Source of the DNA: an uncultured Sphingorhabdus sp.
GTDB lineage: Bacteria; Pseudomonadota; Alphaproteobacteria; Sphingomonadales; Sphingomonadaceae
DNA length: 64,000 bases
Assembly: GCA_947501885.1 (NCBI GenBank)
Contig: CANMXN010000002.1
Span: forward strand, 186,001-250,000
Reading direction: 5' to 3'
Of the stretch, positions 1 to 9,795 are shown one piece after another. The notes under the pieces are model-generated. The model made no database searches and was not told where the DNA came from. It saw only the letters and a list, made by a program, of their open reading frames with translations. The translations under genes and the position numbers were made by a program. How positions within the stretch are numbered: position 1 is the stretch's first letter; each line of letters begins with the position of its first letter.

Positions 1-33
1 GTTTGAATATAGGTTCGAACTCTATCCTGTTCA
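1..33 (+). tRNA. Possible 3' end of a tRNA cut by the window edge
   Basis: Bases 9-25 can form a T-arm: ATAGG stem, TTCGAAC loop, TCTAT stem with one G-T pair. They are followed by seven bases that could be the 3' acceptor strand (26-32) and a discriminator A (33). The next bases are TCA rather than CCA, whereas both complete tRNAs of this window encode CCA. The 5' part lies outside the window, so acceptor pairing and anticodon cannot be checked. This is only a weak candidate. Confidence 0.25.
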
Positions 34-40
34 TCATCTT

Positions 41-2479
41 TTACTCAAAAATCTCCGCAGATGATAATCCTGCAACCAATGTATAATCCAGTGGTTCCGT
101 CCAATCTTGCTCATCGACATCCCAAACAGCAAGAGCATGGCGGTATACGGCAATAGAAGTCTGCACGATCTCATTCGCTTCAATATCAACCTTTTTAAAC
201 GCAACAAGCTTACGCAGCGGCATATCCTCTATGCCAGCTAGCTCGGCAGGTGCTTCAGCGTAGATTTGCAGCACCGTCCTTGTAGGCCTGCTAGATATAT
301 TACGTGCCGTGATTGTTACCATCGCGGCTATATCCTCAATAACATCCTCTTTTGTGATCGACACTGCATCAATTTGTACATCTCCATAACCAAGACCAAA
401 ACCAAAAGGAGCAAGCGACGCAACCTCCTTTTTGTCGTACCAACGATGACCAACCAACCGTTTTTCGCCATATTCCATTTGACCATTTTTACCAGGATAG
501 TATGAAAAGGCAGGATGATCTTTTATATGTTTGGGCCACGTAAAGGGAAGACGACCAGATGGTTCGCACTTACCACTTATCACATCAGCCAAAGCATTAC
601 CCATTTCTTCACCCAAAAACCAAGCAACCAGCATAGTCTTTGCTTTTTCATACCAAGGCATAGCGACAGGCGCGCCAACATTCATGATAATTATTGTATC
701 AGGGTTTGCTGCTAACACGGCTTCAGCCAGAACATCTTGCTCACCCGGTAGCTTCAGCGTTTCACGGTCATGGCCTTCGCTTTCCCAATCAGCATTAGAA
801 CCCAAAATAAGGATGGTAACATCACTATCAAGCGCGGCTTGCACTGCTCGAGATATTTGTTCTTCAGAGTTTTCTATTTTCTCAATACCAAACTGTAGGC
901 CAGCCACTGGCATTATTGCAGGGCGCAAATATTCGATAATTACGGTATAGTCACAGCCTTTCTCAAATTGAAACTCCGCACGTTGTTCTTTACTACCAAA
1001 ACCAAAATAACTCTCGCCTGGTGTAAAATTATTCCAATTATCAATAATGACTTTATCATCGATCAACATTCGGCTCGGGCCTGCACTAAACAACCCCAGC
1101 ATATATTCGCCACTATCTTCTGCGCGATAGATACCCGTAATACGGCTAGTAGAGTCCCCTTCACCCCTTAAACTCTTGAAATTATCCATTGATAGCATTT
1201 GTGAAGATTGCATATAATCAACATGTGCAGGCTCTTGAGTGAAGTCAGGGCCCGCAAATATTTCGCGTAGAAAACATCCATTCGTACCATTCGGCGCCGT
1301 AATAGCCGCAGACTTAAATAATGGGAGGTACTTATAATTTGTGCAACCTCGTTCATAGCGAATATTAATGCCCGCATAAGCCGCTTGCAGAGCATCAAGG
1401 GGATGAGATGGGGGATGGCTGTTCACAAAAGAACTACCTCCTCCCATAATCTGACCAACTTCTGCATTAGGTCCGATTATAGCAAGCGAGCTGATATCCT
1501 GCGGGCTAAGTGGTAAAGTATAATTATCATTTTTTAATAACACTATGGCCTCTGCCCCTGCGCGCCGAATTAAGTCTCGATGTGCAGGATTATCGATACT
1601 ATTTTCAGGCCCTAATGCTTCATTCGGTGCAACGCCCGTACGCTCGATTAGGTGCAATATTCGATCTATTTTATCATTAATTTCAGCTTCAATTACGCTT
1701 CCATCAGTGACTTTGCTTGCTAATTGATCACCCCATATTCGCGTTGGTCCTGGCATTTCAAGATCAAGGCCGCCATTAGCATCCCTCACACAATCACGAG
1801 CGGCAAACCAATCGCTCACAATCACACCATCAAAACCCCAATTATCTTTAAGCAGACCAATATTAAGCGCGCGATGCGAACAAGCCTGCACACCATTAAT
1901 CGCATTATAAGAGGCCATGATCATCCATGGCTTCGCTTCCTTTACCACGCGCTCAAAAGGGTAAAGATATATTTCATGCAATGTCGCAGCGTCAATATTG
2001 GAGCTTATCGTCATTCGTTCAAATTCAGTATCATTGCCAACATAATGTTTAGGGCATGCCCCAATGCCTTTTGCTTGTAAGGCACCAACATAGGCAATCG
2101 CCAACTCTGCGGTCAGATACGGGTCTTCAGAATAACATTCAAAATTACGGCCACCAATAGGCGTTCGTTGTAAATTTATCGTCGGGCCAAGCAAAACATG
2201 GGCTGATTTGCTCTTACTCTCATCGGCAAGCGCACTGCCAACTTCGGCTAGAAGGTCAGGGTTCCATGTTGCCCCCAAAGCAACACCGACTGGGAAGCAA
2301 GCTGCTGGCACTGATGCTTTAAGATCACCACGTGCACCATTTGGACCATCCGTAAATTTAAGTTGCGGAATCCCTATATCGGGAATGCTTGTTGTCCGCC
2401 AAAAATCTATACCGCTAAGCAGTGCAATCTTCTGATCCAAACTAAGTTTTGCACATTTATCACGATAGACATTATGCAT
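41..2479 (-). CDS. Glycoside hydrolase family 3 beta-glucosidase with PA14 insert
   Basis: This 812-residue protein hydrolyses terminal beta-linked sugars, probably beta-glucosides. The N-terminal GH3 barrel carries the KH pair of the substrate pocket (K144, H145) and the nucleophile motif VSDW with D223. The second alpha/beta domain is split by a PA14-type beta domain at about residues 395-540, an arrangement known in plant-type and bacterial beta-glucosidases, where PA14 shapes the pocket. A fibronectin-III-like domain ends the protein (about 725-800). No signal peptide is visible, so it is probably cytoplasmic and acts on imported oligosaccharides. AAGGATC lies upstream of the ATG. The gene stands alone with no transporter beside it; exact substrate is unknown. 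Confidence 0.93.
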   Translation of the reverse strand: MHNVYRDKCAKLSLDQKIALLSGIDFWRTTSIPDIGIPQLKFTDGPNGARGDLKASVPAACFPVGVALGATWNPDLLAEVGSALADESKSKSAHVLLGPTINLQRTPIGGRNFECYSEDPYLTAELAIAYVGALQAKGIGACPKHYVGNDTEFERMTISSNIDAATLHEIYLYPFERVVKEAKPWMIMASYNAINGVQACSHRALNIGLLKDNWGFDGVIVSDWFAARDCVRDANGGLDLEMPGPTRIWGDQLASKVTDGSVIEAEINDKIDRILHLIERTGVAPNEALGPENSIDNPAHRDLIRRAGAEAIVLLKNDNYTLPLSPQDISSLAIIGPNAEVGQIMGGGSSFVNSHPPSHPLDALQAAYAGINIRYERGCTNYKYLPLFKSAAITAPNGTNGCFLREIFAGPDFTQEPAHVDYMQSSQMLSMDNFKSLRGEGDSTSRITGIYRAEDSGEYMLGLFSAGPSRMLIDDKVIIDNWNNFTPGESYFGFGSKEQRAEFQFEKGCDYTVIIEYLRPAIMPVAGLQFGIEKIENSEEQISRAVQAALDSDVTILILGSNADWESEGHDRETLKLPGEQDVLAEAVLAANPDTIIIMNVGAPVAMPWYEKAKTMLVAWFLGEEMGNALADVISGKCEPSGRLPFTWPKHIKDHPAFSYYPGKNGQMEYGEKRLVGHRWYDKKEVASLAPFGFGLGYGDVQIDAVSITKEDVIEDIAAMVTITARNISSRPTRTVLQIYAEAPAELAGIEDMPLRKLVAFKKVDIEANEIVQTSIAVYRHALAVWDVDEQDWTEPLDYTLVAGLSSAEIFE

Positions 2480-2920
2480 ATTGCGGTGATCCTTAAATTA
2501 ACCTTCATTATGAAGAAAGCGTATCGAAAGATCAGTATATCCAATCTCATCATTCGCGTTATCATCTACTATCTTGCCATGCAATATGGTGATGGATACT
2601 GTTGGAATAGAAAATTACGGCGGCTATATTCCACAATAAGCGTGATTATCGTTTGATAGAATAAACTATCACAAGAATATGACAAGTCTTACTAATTCTT
2701 ATAATTTAAATCGGTCTATCGCCTAACACATCACACAGCTATTCAACCACATATTGTATATGTTTTCGTGCTAGGAAAGAACAGTATCAAAATCGCCAAT
2801 ATAAATTGCATCAAAAACAACCTAATTTTGATTTGCTAGGTCTATCTCGAAGGATAAGCATTATCCATCCTTACCCGCTAGTTCAATGACGCACAGCATG
2901 CCAGCAAAACGGCGATTATC
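2480..2920. other. AT-rich intergenic stretch, no gene seen
   Basis: About 440 bases lie between the start of the GH3 gene and the stop of the EF-hand gene. The right part should hold the 3' UTR of the EF-hand gene and the left part the promoter of the GH3 gene. I see no convincing terminator hairpin, RNA gene or conserved operator, and no copy of the ATTGGTAT octamer found at the alginate locus. Confidence 0.5.
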
Positions 2921-3499
2921 TTATTGAGAATTACGCCTTTGGTTACGTCTAGCCTGACGATTGGCTTTCCGTTCTTCTTTAGTGATTTGACCATCGCTAT
3001 TGCTGTCTACTTTAGCAAAACGGGTATCGGAAAATGCTATAAACTCGTCACGGCTAATAGATTGATCATTGTTGCTATCAGCACGCTTAAGGAGTCTTAC
3101 GACACGGCCCTTGCGGCCTCCACGCTTCTTGCCTGCGCGCTTATTACCTTTTTCAGCGCGCTTCGCTTTACGGTCTTTGCGCTTAGCTTTACGTTCTTCA
3201 CGTTTTTCCAAACGCGCTTCACGAACAGCTAAAAACTCTTCTTCACTTAATACCCCATCACCATTAGCATCCATCTTAGCAAATCTTGCTTTGGCACGGG
3301 CATCACCATCGGCTCTGTTCAGAACCCCATCGCCATTAATATCCATTTTAGCAAATCGCGCTTGCGCTGCTGCATCTGCTTCAGCCTTGGTTACTATTCC
3401 ATCACCATTACTATCAACCTTACCGCCCGCTGCTGCAATTAATGCGCCGCTACTCACAAAGATTGTAATTGCTGCTATGCTAGATTTACCATATTTCAT
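2921..3499 (-). CDS. Secreted EF-hand calcium-binding protein with a polybasic linker
   Basis: The 192-residue protein begins with an apparent signal peptide (lysine at position 4, then a hydrophobic stretch to about residue 25), so it is likely periplasmic or exported. Five EF-hand loops of the D-x-[DN]-x-D-[GQ] type follow, for example DSNGDGIVTKAE, DINGDGVLNRAD, DANGDGVLSEEE, DSNNDQSISRDE and DSNSDGQITKEE. Between loops three and four is a linker of about 40 residues made mostly of Lys and Arg. Such proteins bind calcium, but no enzymatic domain is visible and the cellular role is unknown. The contrast of acidic loops and a polycationic linker is unusual and may favour binding to anionic polymers; that is inference. 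Confidence 0.85.
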   Translation of the reverse strand: MKYGKSSIAAITIFVSSGALIAAAGGKVDSNGDGIVTKAEADAAAQARFAKMDINGDGVLNRADGDARAKARFAKMDANGDGVLSEEEFLAVREARLEKREERKAKRKDRKAKRAEKGNKRAGKKRGGRKGRVVRLLKRADSNNDQSISRDEFIAFSDTRFAKVDSNSDGQITKEERKANRQARRNQRRNSQ

Positions 3500-3648
3500 A
3501 TATCTATCCCCTCTAAAATAAGACGCTTGGTCATATTACCCAGATTAATATTATTATCTCTATTTAGAGTAAGTATCATAAAACTTACTCAATGTACCAA
3601 CCATGAATAAGCATTGGTAACATGGATCTATATTCAATATATGGGAAA

Positions 3649-3733
3649 TGGTGCCCCTGGCCCGACTCGAACGGGCACTCCGTTAAGAACCGCATTTTGA
3701 GTGCGGCGCGTCTACCAATTCCACCACAGGGGC
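3649..3733 (-). tRNA. tRNA-Leu (anticodon CAA)
   Basis: Read on the minus strand, the acceptor GCCCCTG pairs with CAGGGGC, followed by discriminator A and an encoded CCA (3651-3649). The anticodon stem CCGCA/TGCGG encloses the loop CTCAAAA, giving anticodon CAA for UUG codons. The long variable arm expected of a class II leucine tRNA is present, as is a GTTCGAGTC T-arm. The structure is complete. Confidence 0.95.
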
Positions 3734-3854
3734 GCCTTCATAAATAACAACGGTGGAGTCATTATTTAAAAGAGAGCGTTTCACTAGCTAAGCATCGCTC
3801 ATGATGCAATGTTAAATTTAGGCCTATTCTTTGTGATAGGTTCAAACCACCTTA

Positions 3855-5282
3855 TTATTTCTTCAATTCACGTTTTAAGGTTGATTGCATGGCCTTACCA
3901 TATGGCGCTTTAAATCCGCCCATCGCAGCCACATCCATATTGGTTTGGCGATAAACAGCGCGTGAATGGCTAAATGTTTTAAAGCCGTCAAAGCCATGAT
4001 AATTACCCATACCAGATGGTCCCACGCCGCCAAATGGCAAATCTTCCATCGCATTGTGGAAAATAACATCATTAACCGTAACGCCGCCCGAAATAGTTTT
4101 ATCAAGCACTTGGCTCTCTTCCGCTTTGTCATTACCGAAATAATAGAGGCCCAATGGACGATCATGGTCATTCACATAATCCACAACCTCATCCATCGTT
4201 TCATACGTCATGATGGGTAATATAGGACCAAAAATTTCTTCTTGCATCACCTTCATGTCATCATTGACATTACGAACGATGGTAAGCGGCATTTTATTAC
4301 CATTAGAACTGGTAAAATCTTCATCCGCAGGGTTAACCTCAATCAATTCAGCTCCCTTTTCTTTCGCATCTTCCAAATAACCCTGCAACCGTTCATAATT
4401 ACGGCCATTTACCACAGATGTGTAATCATCATTGTGCAAAAGCGTCGGATATTGGCTGGCAACGCTTTCTTTCACGCCATCAATAATGTCTTGTTCTTGT
4501 TCTTTTGCTACCATCAGATAATCAGGCGCCAAACAGATTTGCCCCGCATTGAGCATTTTACCCAATGCAACGCGCTCGCTTACTTTTTTGGTGTCGGCAC
4601 TACGGCCAATGATGGTCGGTGATTTACCGCCAAGTTCAAGCGTAACAGGCACTAGATTATCAGCGGCAGCCCGCATAATATGACGGCCAACCGATGTTGC
4701 GCCCGTAAAAATCATATGATCGAAAGCAAGCGCAGAAAAAGCCTGCCCAACATCAGCTTCACCAGTAAATACAGCCATTTCATCTTGCGCAAAATATTTG
4801 GGGGTCAATTCTTCAAACAGCTCAGAAACACGCGGCGTAAATTCAGACGGTTTAATCATCGCGCGGTTGCCCGCTGCCAAAATGCCTGCCATCGGCACCA
4901 TTACCATACCAACAGGGAAGTTCCACGGCGCAATGACACCAACTACGCCTTTAGGCTGATAAACGACTTCCGCTTTAGAACCCACAAGGCCCAGCGGAAA
5001 GGTGGGTTTGCGCTTTTCATTACGTGCCCAGTTTTTAAGATGCTTTTTAGCATATTTTAGCGCACTAACTGATGGCATTATATCACTAAATAGAGTTTGC
5101 TCATGGCTTCTATGGCCGAAATCTTCGGACACGGCTTTGGAGAATGCATCTTTATGATCCAATAATAATGCAATTGCTCGATCAATCCGATCAGATCGTA
5201 CTGACAAAGATTCTGGCATAGCCGCTGTAAAAGCTTTACGCTGCTCATCTAAAATATTTTGCATATCATCTATAGTGTTCAT
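3855..5282 (-). CDS. Aldehyde dehydrogenase, coniferyl-aldehyde-dehydrogenase type
   Basis: An NAD(P)-dependent aldehyde dehydrogenase of about 475 residues. Counted from the longest possible start, the general base is E225 in LELGGK and the catalytic cysteine C259 in NAGQICLAPDY. The APDY context and overall sequence fit the coniferyl aldehyde dehydrogenase/CalB branch, which oxidizes aromatic or medium-chain aldehydes to acids. The reading frame opens at 5309, but a GAGG motif at 5294-5291 sits eight bases before the ATG at 5282, so the shorter start is preferred. It is monocistronic between tRNA-Leu and a divergent thiolase. The natural substrate is not evident. Confidence 0.88.
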   Translation of the reverse strand: MNTIDDMQNILDEQRKAFTAAMPESLSVRSDRIDRAIALLLDHKDAFSKAVSEDFGHRSHEQTLFSDIMPSVSALKYAKKHLKNWARNEKRKPTFPLGLVGSKAEVVYQPKGVVGVIAPWNFPVGMVMVPMAGILAAGNRAMIKPSEFTPRVSELFEELTPKYFAQDEMAVFTGEADVGQAFSALAFDHMIFTGATSVGRHIMRAAADNLVPVTLELGGKSPTIIGRSADTKKVSERVALGKMLNAGQICLAPDYLMVAKEQEQDIIDGVKESVASQYPTLLHNDDYTSVVNGRNYERLQGYLEDAKEKGAELIEVNPADEDFTSSNGNKMPLTIVRNVNDDMKVMQEEIFGPILPIMTYETMDEVVDYVNDHDRPLGLYYFGNDKAEESQVLDKTISGGVTVNDVIFHNAMEDLPFGGVGPSGMGNYHGFDGFKTFSHSRAVYRQTNMDVAAMGGFKAPYGKAMQSTLKRELKK

Positions 5283-5454
5283 CATCATATCCTCTACCAT
5301 TATGTTCAATTATCTATCAAAAAGCATTTTAAAAAGAAACTATTTTTTATAATGCTACTTTACGAGCAAGAAATTAGTAATCTTAAATTGCAATTGCTCT
5401 TATCATGACTATATGGCGTATATCTTATAACATTGCCTAATTTAAGGACATAAT

Positions 5455-6642
5455 ATGACCCAATCAGACTCCGTTGTAATCTTATCTTATGCCCGCACCC
5501 CAATGGGTGCAATGCAAGGTACTTTATCAGATGCTAGCGCAACACAGCTTGGCGCTACGGCTGTAAAAGCCGCCGTAGAGCGTGCAGGAATTGATGGAGC
5601 TGATTATGATCGCATATATATGGGCTGTGTTTTACCCGCTGGTTTGGGCCAAGCACCAGCGCGCCAAGCAGCCATAAAAGCAGGACTTCCCAAATCCGTG
5701 CAGGCTACAACGGTCAACAAAGTATGCGGTTCTGGTATGCAAACCATCATCATGGGAGCAGAAGCGTTAGCAGCAGGGTCTGTAGATTTGATGATAGCTG
5801 GCGGCATGGAGAGCATGACCAATGCTCCTTATTTGATGAAAAAACATCGCAGCGGCGCGCGTATTGGCCATGATACAGCTTATGACCATATGTTTTTGGA
5901 TGGCCTAGAAGATGCGTATGAAGAAGGACGCGCAATGGGCACATTCGCCCAAGACACAGCCGACGAATATCAATTAACCCGTGAGAGCATGGATCAATAT
6001 TCCATAACATCATTAGAACGCGCCAAAGCCGCTATTGAGAGCGGCGCCTTTGATGATGAAGTCGTTCCAGTCACCATCAAAACACGCAAAGGTGAAGTCA
6101 TTGTTGATACTGATGAAGCGCCAGGCCGTGGTCGGCCCGATAAAATACCATCACTACGCCCTGCCTTTGCCAAAGACGGCACCATAACGGCAGCAACCAG
6201 CTCATCTATCTCTGACGGCGCTGCTGCTATTGTGCTCAGCCGTGAGAGTATCGCCGCAGAAAAAGGCGCTAAACCCATTGCACGCATTATTGCTCATGCT
6301 GCCCATGCGCATGAACCAGCTGCTTTTACCACTGCACCCGTTGGGGCCATTCAAAAATGTCTGAAAAAGGCCAATTGGTCGCTCGATGATGTGGAATTAT
6401 TCGAGGTTAACGAAGCCTTTGCCTGCGTTGCTATGTTTGCAATGCGTGATTTGGGAATATCGCATGATAAAATAAATGTGAATGGTGGCGCTACTGCCTT
6501 GGGCCATCCTATTGGAGCATCAGGCACACGAATATTAGTAACGCTCATTAATGCACTCAAAAATCAAGGCAAAACAAAAGGCGTAGCAAGTCTATGCATT
6601 GGCGGTGGAGAGGCTACGGCTGTGGCCATCGAAATTATGTGA
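5455..6642 (+). CDS. Acetyl-CoA acetyltransferase (thiolase)
   Basis: This 395-residue thiolase condenses two acetyl-CoA to acetoacetyl-CoA or runs in reverse. The acylated cysteine is C91 in VCGSGMQ. The second half carries GHPIGASG with H351 and CIGGG with C381, so the Cys-His-Cys set is complete and the length is normal for the family. AAGGA precedes the ATG. No beta-oxidation or PHB genes flank it, so a biosynthetic role is as likely as a degradative one. It is intact and distinct from the truncated thiolase tail at 38436-38507. Confidence 0.95.
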   Translation: MTQSDSVVILSYARTPMGAMQGTLSDASATQLGATAVKAAVERAGIDGADYDRIYMGCVLPAGLGQAPARQAAIKAGLPKSVQATTVNKVCGSGMQTIIMGAEALAAGSVDLMIAGGMESMTNAPYLMKKHRSGARIGHDTAYDHMFLDGLEDAYEEGRAMGTFAQDTADEYQLTRESMDQYSITSLERAKAAIESGAFDDEVVPVTIKTRKGEVIVDTDEAPGRGRPDKIPSLRPAFAKDGTITAATSSSISDGAAAIVLSRESIAAEKGAKPIARIIAHAAHAHEPAAFTTAPVGAIQKCLKKANWSLDDVELFEVNEAFACVAMFAMRDLGISHDKINVNGGATALGHPIGASGTRILVTLINALKNQGKTKGVASLCIGGGEATAVAIEIM

Positions 6643-6672
6643 TATGAAGGCGCCGTAAAATAAGAGAGATTG

Positions 6673-7188
6673 TTAAATCTGTTCGTCGCCCATTATATAT
6701 CGCACATTGATATATCCAGCGCGACCAGCAATATCCATACGACAGTAATTATTGCCGCACTCATCAATACGACCAACCACGCCTGGTTCTGCGCGCCAAG
6801 CCACCTTACCATTGGGGGATGGTTCATCAAATAATTTCACATTGGCATTGCCAATTACAATAGCTGTACGAACGCTGCTGAGCAAACGCTCATGCATCCA
6901 TCCTTGATCCCCATCAGGATCTTCGATTTTTCTCCAACTTTCATGTACATCAATTACTTTAATAGGTAGATTTTTACGTTTATACAACCATTTAACAGGG
7001 TATTCTGTACTTGGTCCAGTCCGCATACGTGCTTCTGACTCGTCAATTGAGGCCCAATAAGGTGTTTTACGTTTATTCTGCGCGCTTGCATCGTCAGGCA
7101 TCAGTAATAAAACGCTGGCAATCGCAGTGCTAATAAAGATAATATATTTTATCATGGAAAATGATATATTGGCTATATATTGTCTCAT
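6673..7188 (-). CDS. Periplasmic protein with bacterial SH3 domains
   Basis: The protein has 171 residues, a hydrophobic signal segment ending near DASAQ, then two SH3-like repeats (about residues 42-105 and 108-165) rich in W, G and Y. The first has the RTGPSTEYPVKW signature of SH3 type 3 domains. Bacterial SH3 domains often bind cell-wall peptides, but no catalytic domain is attached. Translation may instead begin at the internal ATG at 7155, which gives a cleaner signal peptide; neither start has a clear ribosome binding site. It converges on the thiolase gene and is probably transcribed alone. Confidence 0.85.
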   Translation of the reverse strand: MRQYIANISFSMIKYIIFISTAIASVLLLMPDDASAQNKRKTPYWASIDESEARMRTGPSTEYPVKWLYKRKNLPIKVIDVHESWRKIEDPDGDQGWMHERLLSSVRTAIVIGNANVKLFDEPSPNGKVAWRAEPGVVGRIDECGNNYCRMDIAGRAGYINVRYIMGDEQI

Positions 7189-7294
7189 TTTGATGACAGT
7201 CCCTATTCTATTTCTATACTCTATAAAATGAAACCATCACCATATACAAGATATAGAAAACCTAATTAATGTAAAAGAAGGTAACGCACATCAT

Positions 7295-8284
7295 ATGAGA
7301 CGAATCGAGCGCCCTAAAATATCTGTAACGCGCAAATTATTACCTGCTGTCGAAGAACGGATGGCACAGCTATTTGAAGCACAATTTAATAGCGATGATA
7401 TTGCTATGACCCATGACAGGATATTACAATGTTCTAAGGGCATGGATGTTTTGGTTCCCACCGTAACCGACACAATAGATGCAAGCCTCATCAATGCGCT
7501 ACCCAATAGTGTGAAGTTAATCGCAAATTTTGGCGCGGGCGTTAACCATATCGATTTAGCAGCTGCAAAAAAACGCGGTATAATGGTCACCAATACACCG
7601 GGGGTTTTCACAGATGATACTGCTGATCTTACCATGGCACTTATATTATCCGTACCACGTAGATTAGCAGAAGGTGAAAAATTGGTGCGATCGGGCGATT
7701 GGCAAGGATGGAATCCTAGTTCAATGCTTGGTCATAGAATAAGTGGAAAAACATTGGGTGTCATTGGTTTTGGGCGTATCGGTGAAGCCGTTGCAAAGCG
7801 AGCTCAAGCTCTGGGACTTTCCATCCTCTATAACAAAAGAAAACGCCTCCCCGCCTTCACCGAAGAAATATTAGGCATACAATATGAAGGCGATATTGAT
7901 CGATTAATCGCCCGCAGTGATATTATCTCAGTCCACTGTCCTCTTAATGAGCATACCGATAAGATGATTGATGCTAAACGTATCTCTATAATGAAAAAAA
8001 GCGCCTATATCATCAATACGTCGCGGGGTGAAATTATTGATGAAGATGCGCTGATTGATGCATTAGAAAATGGTAAAATTGCGGGTGCAGGCCTTGATGT
8101 TTACACATATGAACCAGCTATTGATGCACGTTTACTCAAACTCGCTAATGTGGTTTTACTGCCGCACATGGGCAGTGCAACATTTGAAGGACGGACAGCA
8201 TCTGGCGAAAAGACAATTGCCAATATCCGCATTTGGGCCGATGGTCACAGACCTCCAGATCAGGTTTTAGAAGGCTTTTCTTGA
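7295..8284 (+). CDS. D-isomer-specific 2-hydroxyacid dehydrogenase (glyoxylate/hydroxypyruvate reductase type)
   Basis: A 329-residue NAD(P)-dependent dehydrogenase. The Rossmann fingerprint GFGRIG is at 158-163, and the catalytic trio is R244 (NTSRGE), E273 (YTYEP) and H291 (LLPHMGSAT). The family reduces 2-oxoacids such as glyoxylate or hydroxypyruvate to D-hydroxyacids. The ANFGAGVNHID segment and the length of about 330 fit glyoxylate reductases better than PdxB or SerA. It is flanked by a divergent SH3 gene and an ammonium transporter and appears monocistronic. Confidence 0.93.
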   Translation: MRRIERPKISVTRKLLPAVEERMAQLFEAQFNSDDIAMTHDRILQCSKGMDVLVPTVTDTIDASLINALPNSVKLIANFGAGVNHIDLAAAKKRGIMVTNTPGVFTDDTADLTMALILSVPRRLAEGEKLVRSGDWQGWNPSSMLGHRISGKTLGVIGFGRIGEAVAKRAQALGLSILYNKRKRLPAFTEEILGIQYEGDIDRLIARSDIISVHCPLNEHTDKMIDAKRISIMKKSAYIINTSRGEIIDEDALIDALENGKIAGAGLDVYTYEPAIDARLLKLANVVLLPHMGSATFEGRTASGEKTIANIRIWADGHRPPDQVLEGFS

Positions 8285-8475
8285 ACAAATATTTCATACC
8301 AATAAGCGATGTTTCAATTATTTGATTTCAAATTATAATATCTAACGAAAATAACTTTATAATTTCATTTTATATGTATAAGAAAAAATAGAAATATATA
8401 ACATTTGAAATCATTTTTGCGACATTACAAGATCATAGGTAAGAATGATAGATTTGAGTCGGGGGTCACACATTC

Positions 8476-9792
8476 ATGTTTCGTAATATAATTACAATCT
8501 CAATGGTTATAGCATTTTTCGCAAATATACCTTTATTTGCACAAGACGCCGTTGAATTGGCACAAGTTGATGCAGCAGATAGCGGAGATACGGCTTGGAT
8601 ATTATCGTCCACAGCTCTTGTAATGTTAATGACACTGCCTGGTCTTGCCCTATTTTACGGTGGATTAGTGCGGTCTAAAAACTTCTTATCCGTGCTCATA
8701 CAATGCGGCGCAGTAGCGGCTATAGCCTCTATATTATGGGTTATTGTTGGCTATACCTTAGCCTTTGGTGAAGTAAGTAATGGCTTCATAGGTGGCGGAA
8801 ATGCTTGGATGCTAATCGTATTAAGCGATGTACGCGAAGGATTGTTCATTCCTGAAAGCACATTCGCTATTTTCCAAATGGCCTTCGCCATCATCACTCC
8901 AGCCCTCATGGTAGGCGCATGGGTTGAGAGGGCACGCTTTGGCTGGGTTGTTGCTTTTTGTGCGCTTTGGGGTTTGGTTGTATATGCACCCGTTGCTCAT
9001 TGGGTCTGGGGCGGTGGATGGCTCAGCAAGCTTGGCGTTATCGATTTTGCTGGTGGTATCGTTGTTCACACAACTGCTGGTGTTTCTGCACTTGTTGCGG
9101 CTATGCTCGTTGGCAAACGCACAGGCTGGCCTAAATCATTAATGTTACCGCACAGCCCTGCATTAACATTTGTTGGCGCCGCATTATTATGGGTAGGTTG
9201 GTTCGGCTTTAACGGCGGCAGCGCCGTTGCGGCTAATGACGACGCATCCTCTGCTATCTTAAACACTCATCTGGCCGCTGCTGTTGCATCAATTATATGG
9301 ATATTGATTGAGAAAATTAAAATCGGTAAACCAACGACTGTTGGTTGGGCAACGGGTGCTATTGCAGGTCTAGCAACCATTACTCCGGCTGCGATTGATG
9401 TGTCCGCTGGTGGTGCCATTATCATTGGTATTTTGGCTGCAATCATCTGTTTCTTTGCTATCGGCTTGATCAAGAATAAATTGAAAATTGATGACTCGCT
9501 TGATGTTTTTGCTGTTCACGGCGTTGGCGGTATGCTCGGTTCCATACTTGTGGCAATATTAATCAGCACAAGCTTTGGCGGCACGGGCTACAGCGATGAT
9601 GGGTCTATGATTGGTCAAATATTCATACAACTTATCGGCATTGGTTCGGTGGCATTATGGTCCGCTTTCATTACCGTGATATTGGCTCTTACTGTGTCAA
9701 TGGTGCTGCCGATGCGTGCATCTGCTGATGATGAACGTGACGGTCTTGACATCGCCAATCATGGCGAACGTGCCTGGGACATTGAAAGCTAA
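8476..9792 (+). CDS. amt: Ammonium transporter Amt
   Basis: The 438-residue protein is an Amt/Rh-family inner-membrane channel for ammonium. A cleavable signal peptide (to about LFAQDA) precedes roughly eleven membrane helices, as in E. coli AmtB. The twin pore histidines are present in VVHTTAG and FAVHGVGG, and the family signatures LPGLALFYGG, GWFGFNGGSA and DFAGG are intact. A GGGGGTC stretch stands before the ATG. A glnK/glnB gene, often paired with amt, is absent from both flanks. About 190 bases of AT-rich sequence upstream would hold the promoter. Confidence 0.96.
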   Translation: MFRNIITISMVIAFFANIPLFAQDAVELAQVDAADSGDTAWILSSTALVMLMTLPGLALFYGGLVRSKNFLSVLIQCGAVAAIASILWVIVGYTLAFGEVSNGFIGGGNAWMLIVLSDVREGLFIPESTFAIFQMAFAIITPALMVGAWVERARFGWVVAFCALWGLVVYAPVAHWVWGGGWLSKLGVIDFAGGIVVHTTAGVSALVAAMLVGKRTGWPKSLMLPHSPALTFVGAALLWVGWFGFNGGSAVAANDDASSAILNTHLAAAVASIIWILIEKIKIGKPTTVGWATGAIAGLATITPAAIDVSAGGAIIIGILAAIICFFAIGLIKNKLKIDDSLDVFAVHGVGGMLGSILVAILISTSFGGTGYSDDGSMIGQIFIQLIGIGSVALWSAFITVILALTVSMVLPMRASADDERDGLDIANHGERAWDIES

Positions 9793-9795
9793 GCT

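Noticed and set aside
1-36. Complete tRNA gene at the left edge
   Set aside because: Only a T-arm and possible acceptor strand are visible and no CCA follows, so it is listed only as a weak partial candidate.
41-2479. Link of the GH3 gene to the alginate locus
   Set aside because: It is almost 50 kb away, lacks a signal peptide and has no alginate-type operator in its upstream region.
5604-6560. Open frames on the strand opposite the thiolase gene (and similar antisense frames elsewhere)
   Set aside because: They have no ribosome binding sites or recognisable proteins and reflect codon structure of the real genes.
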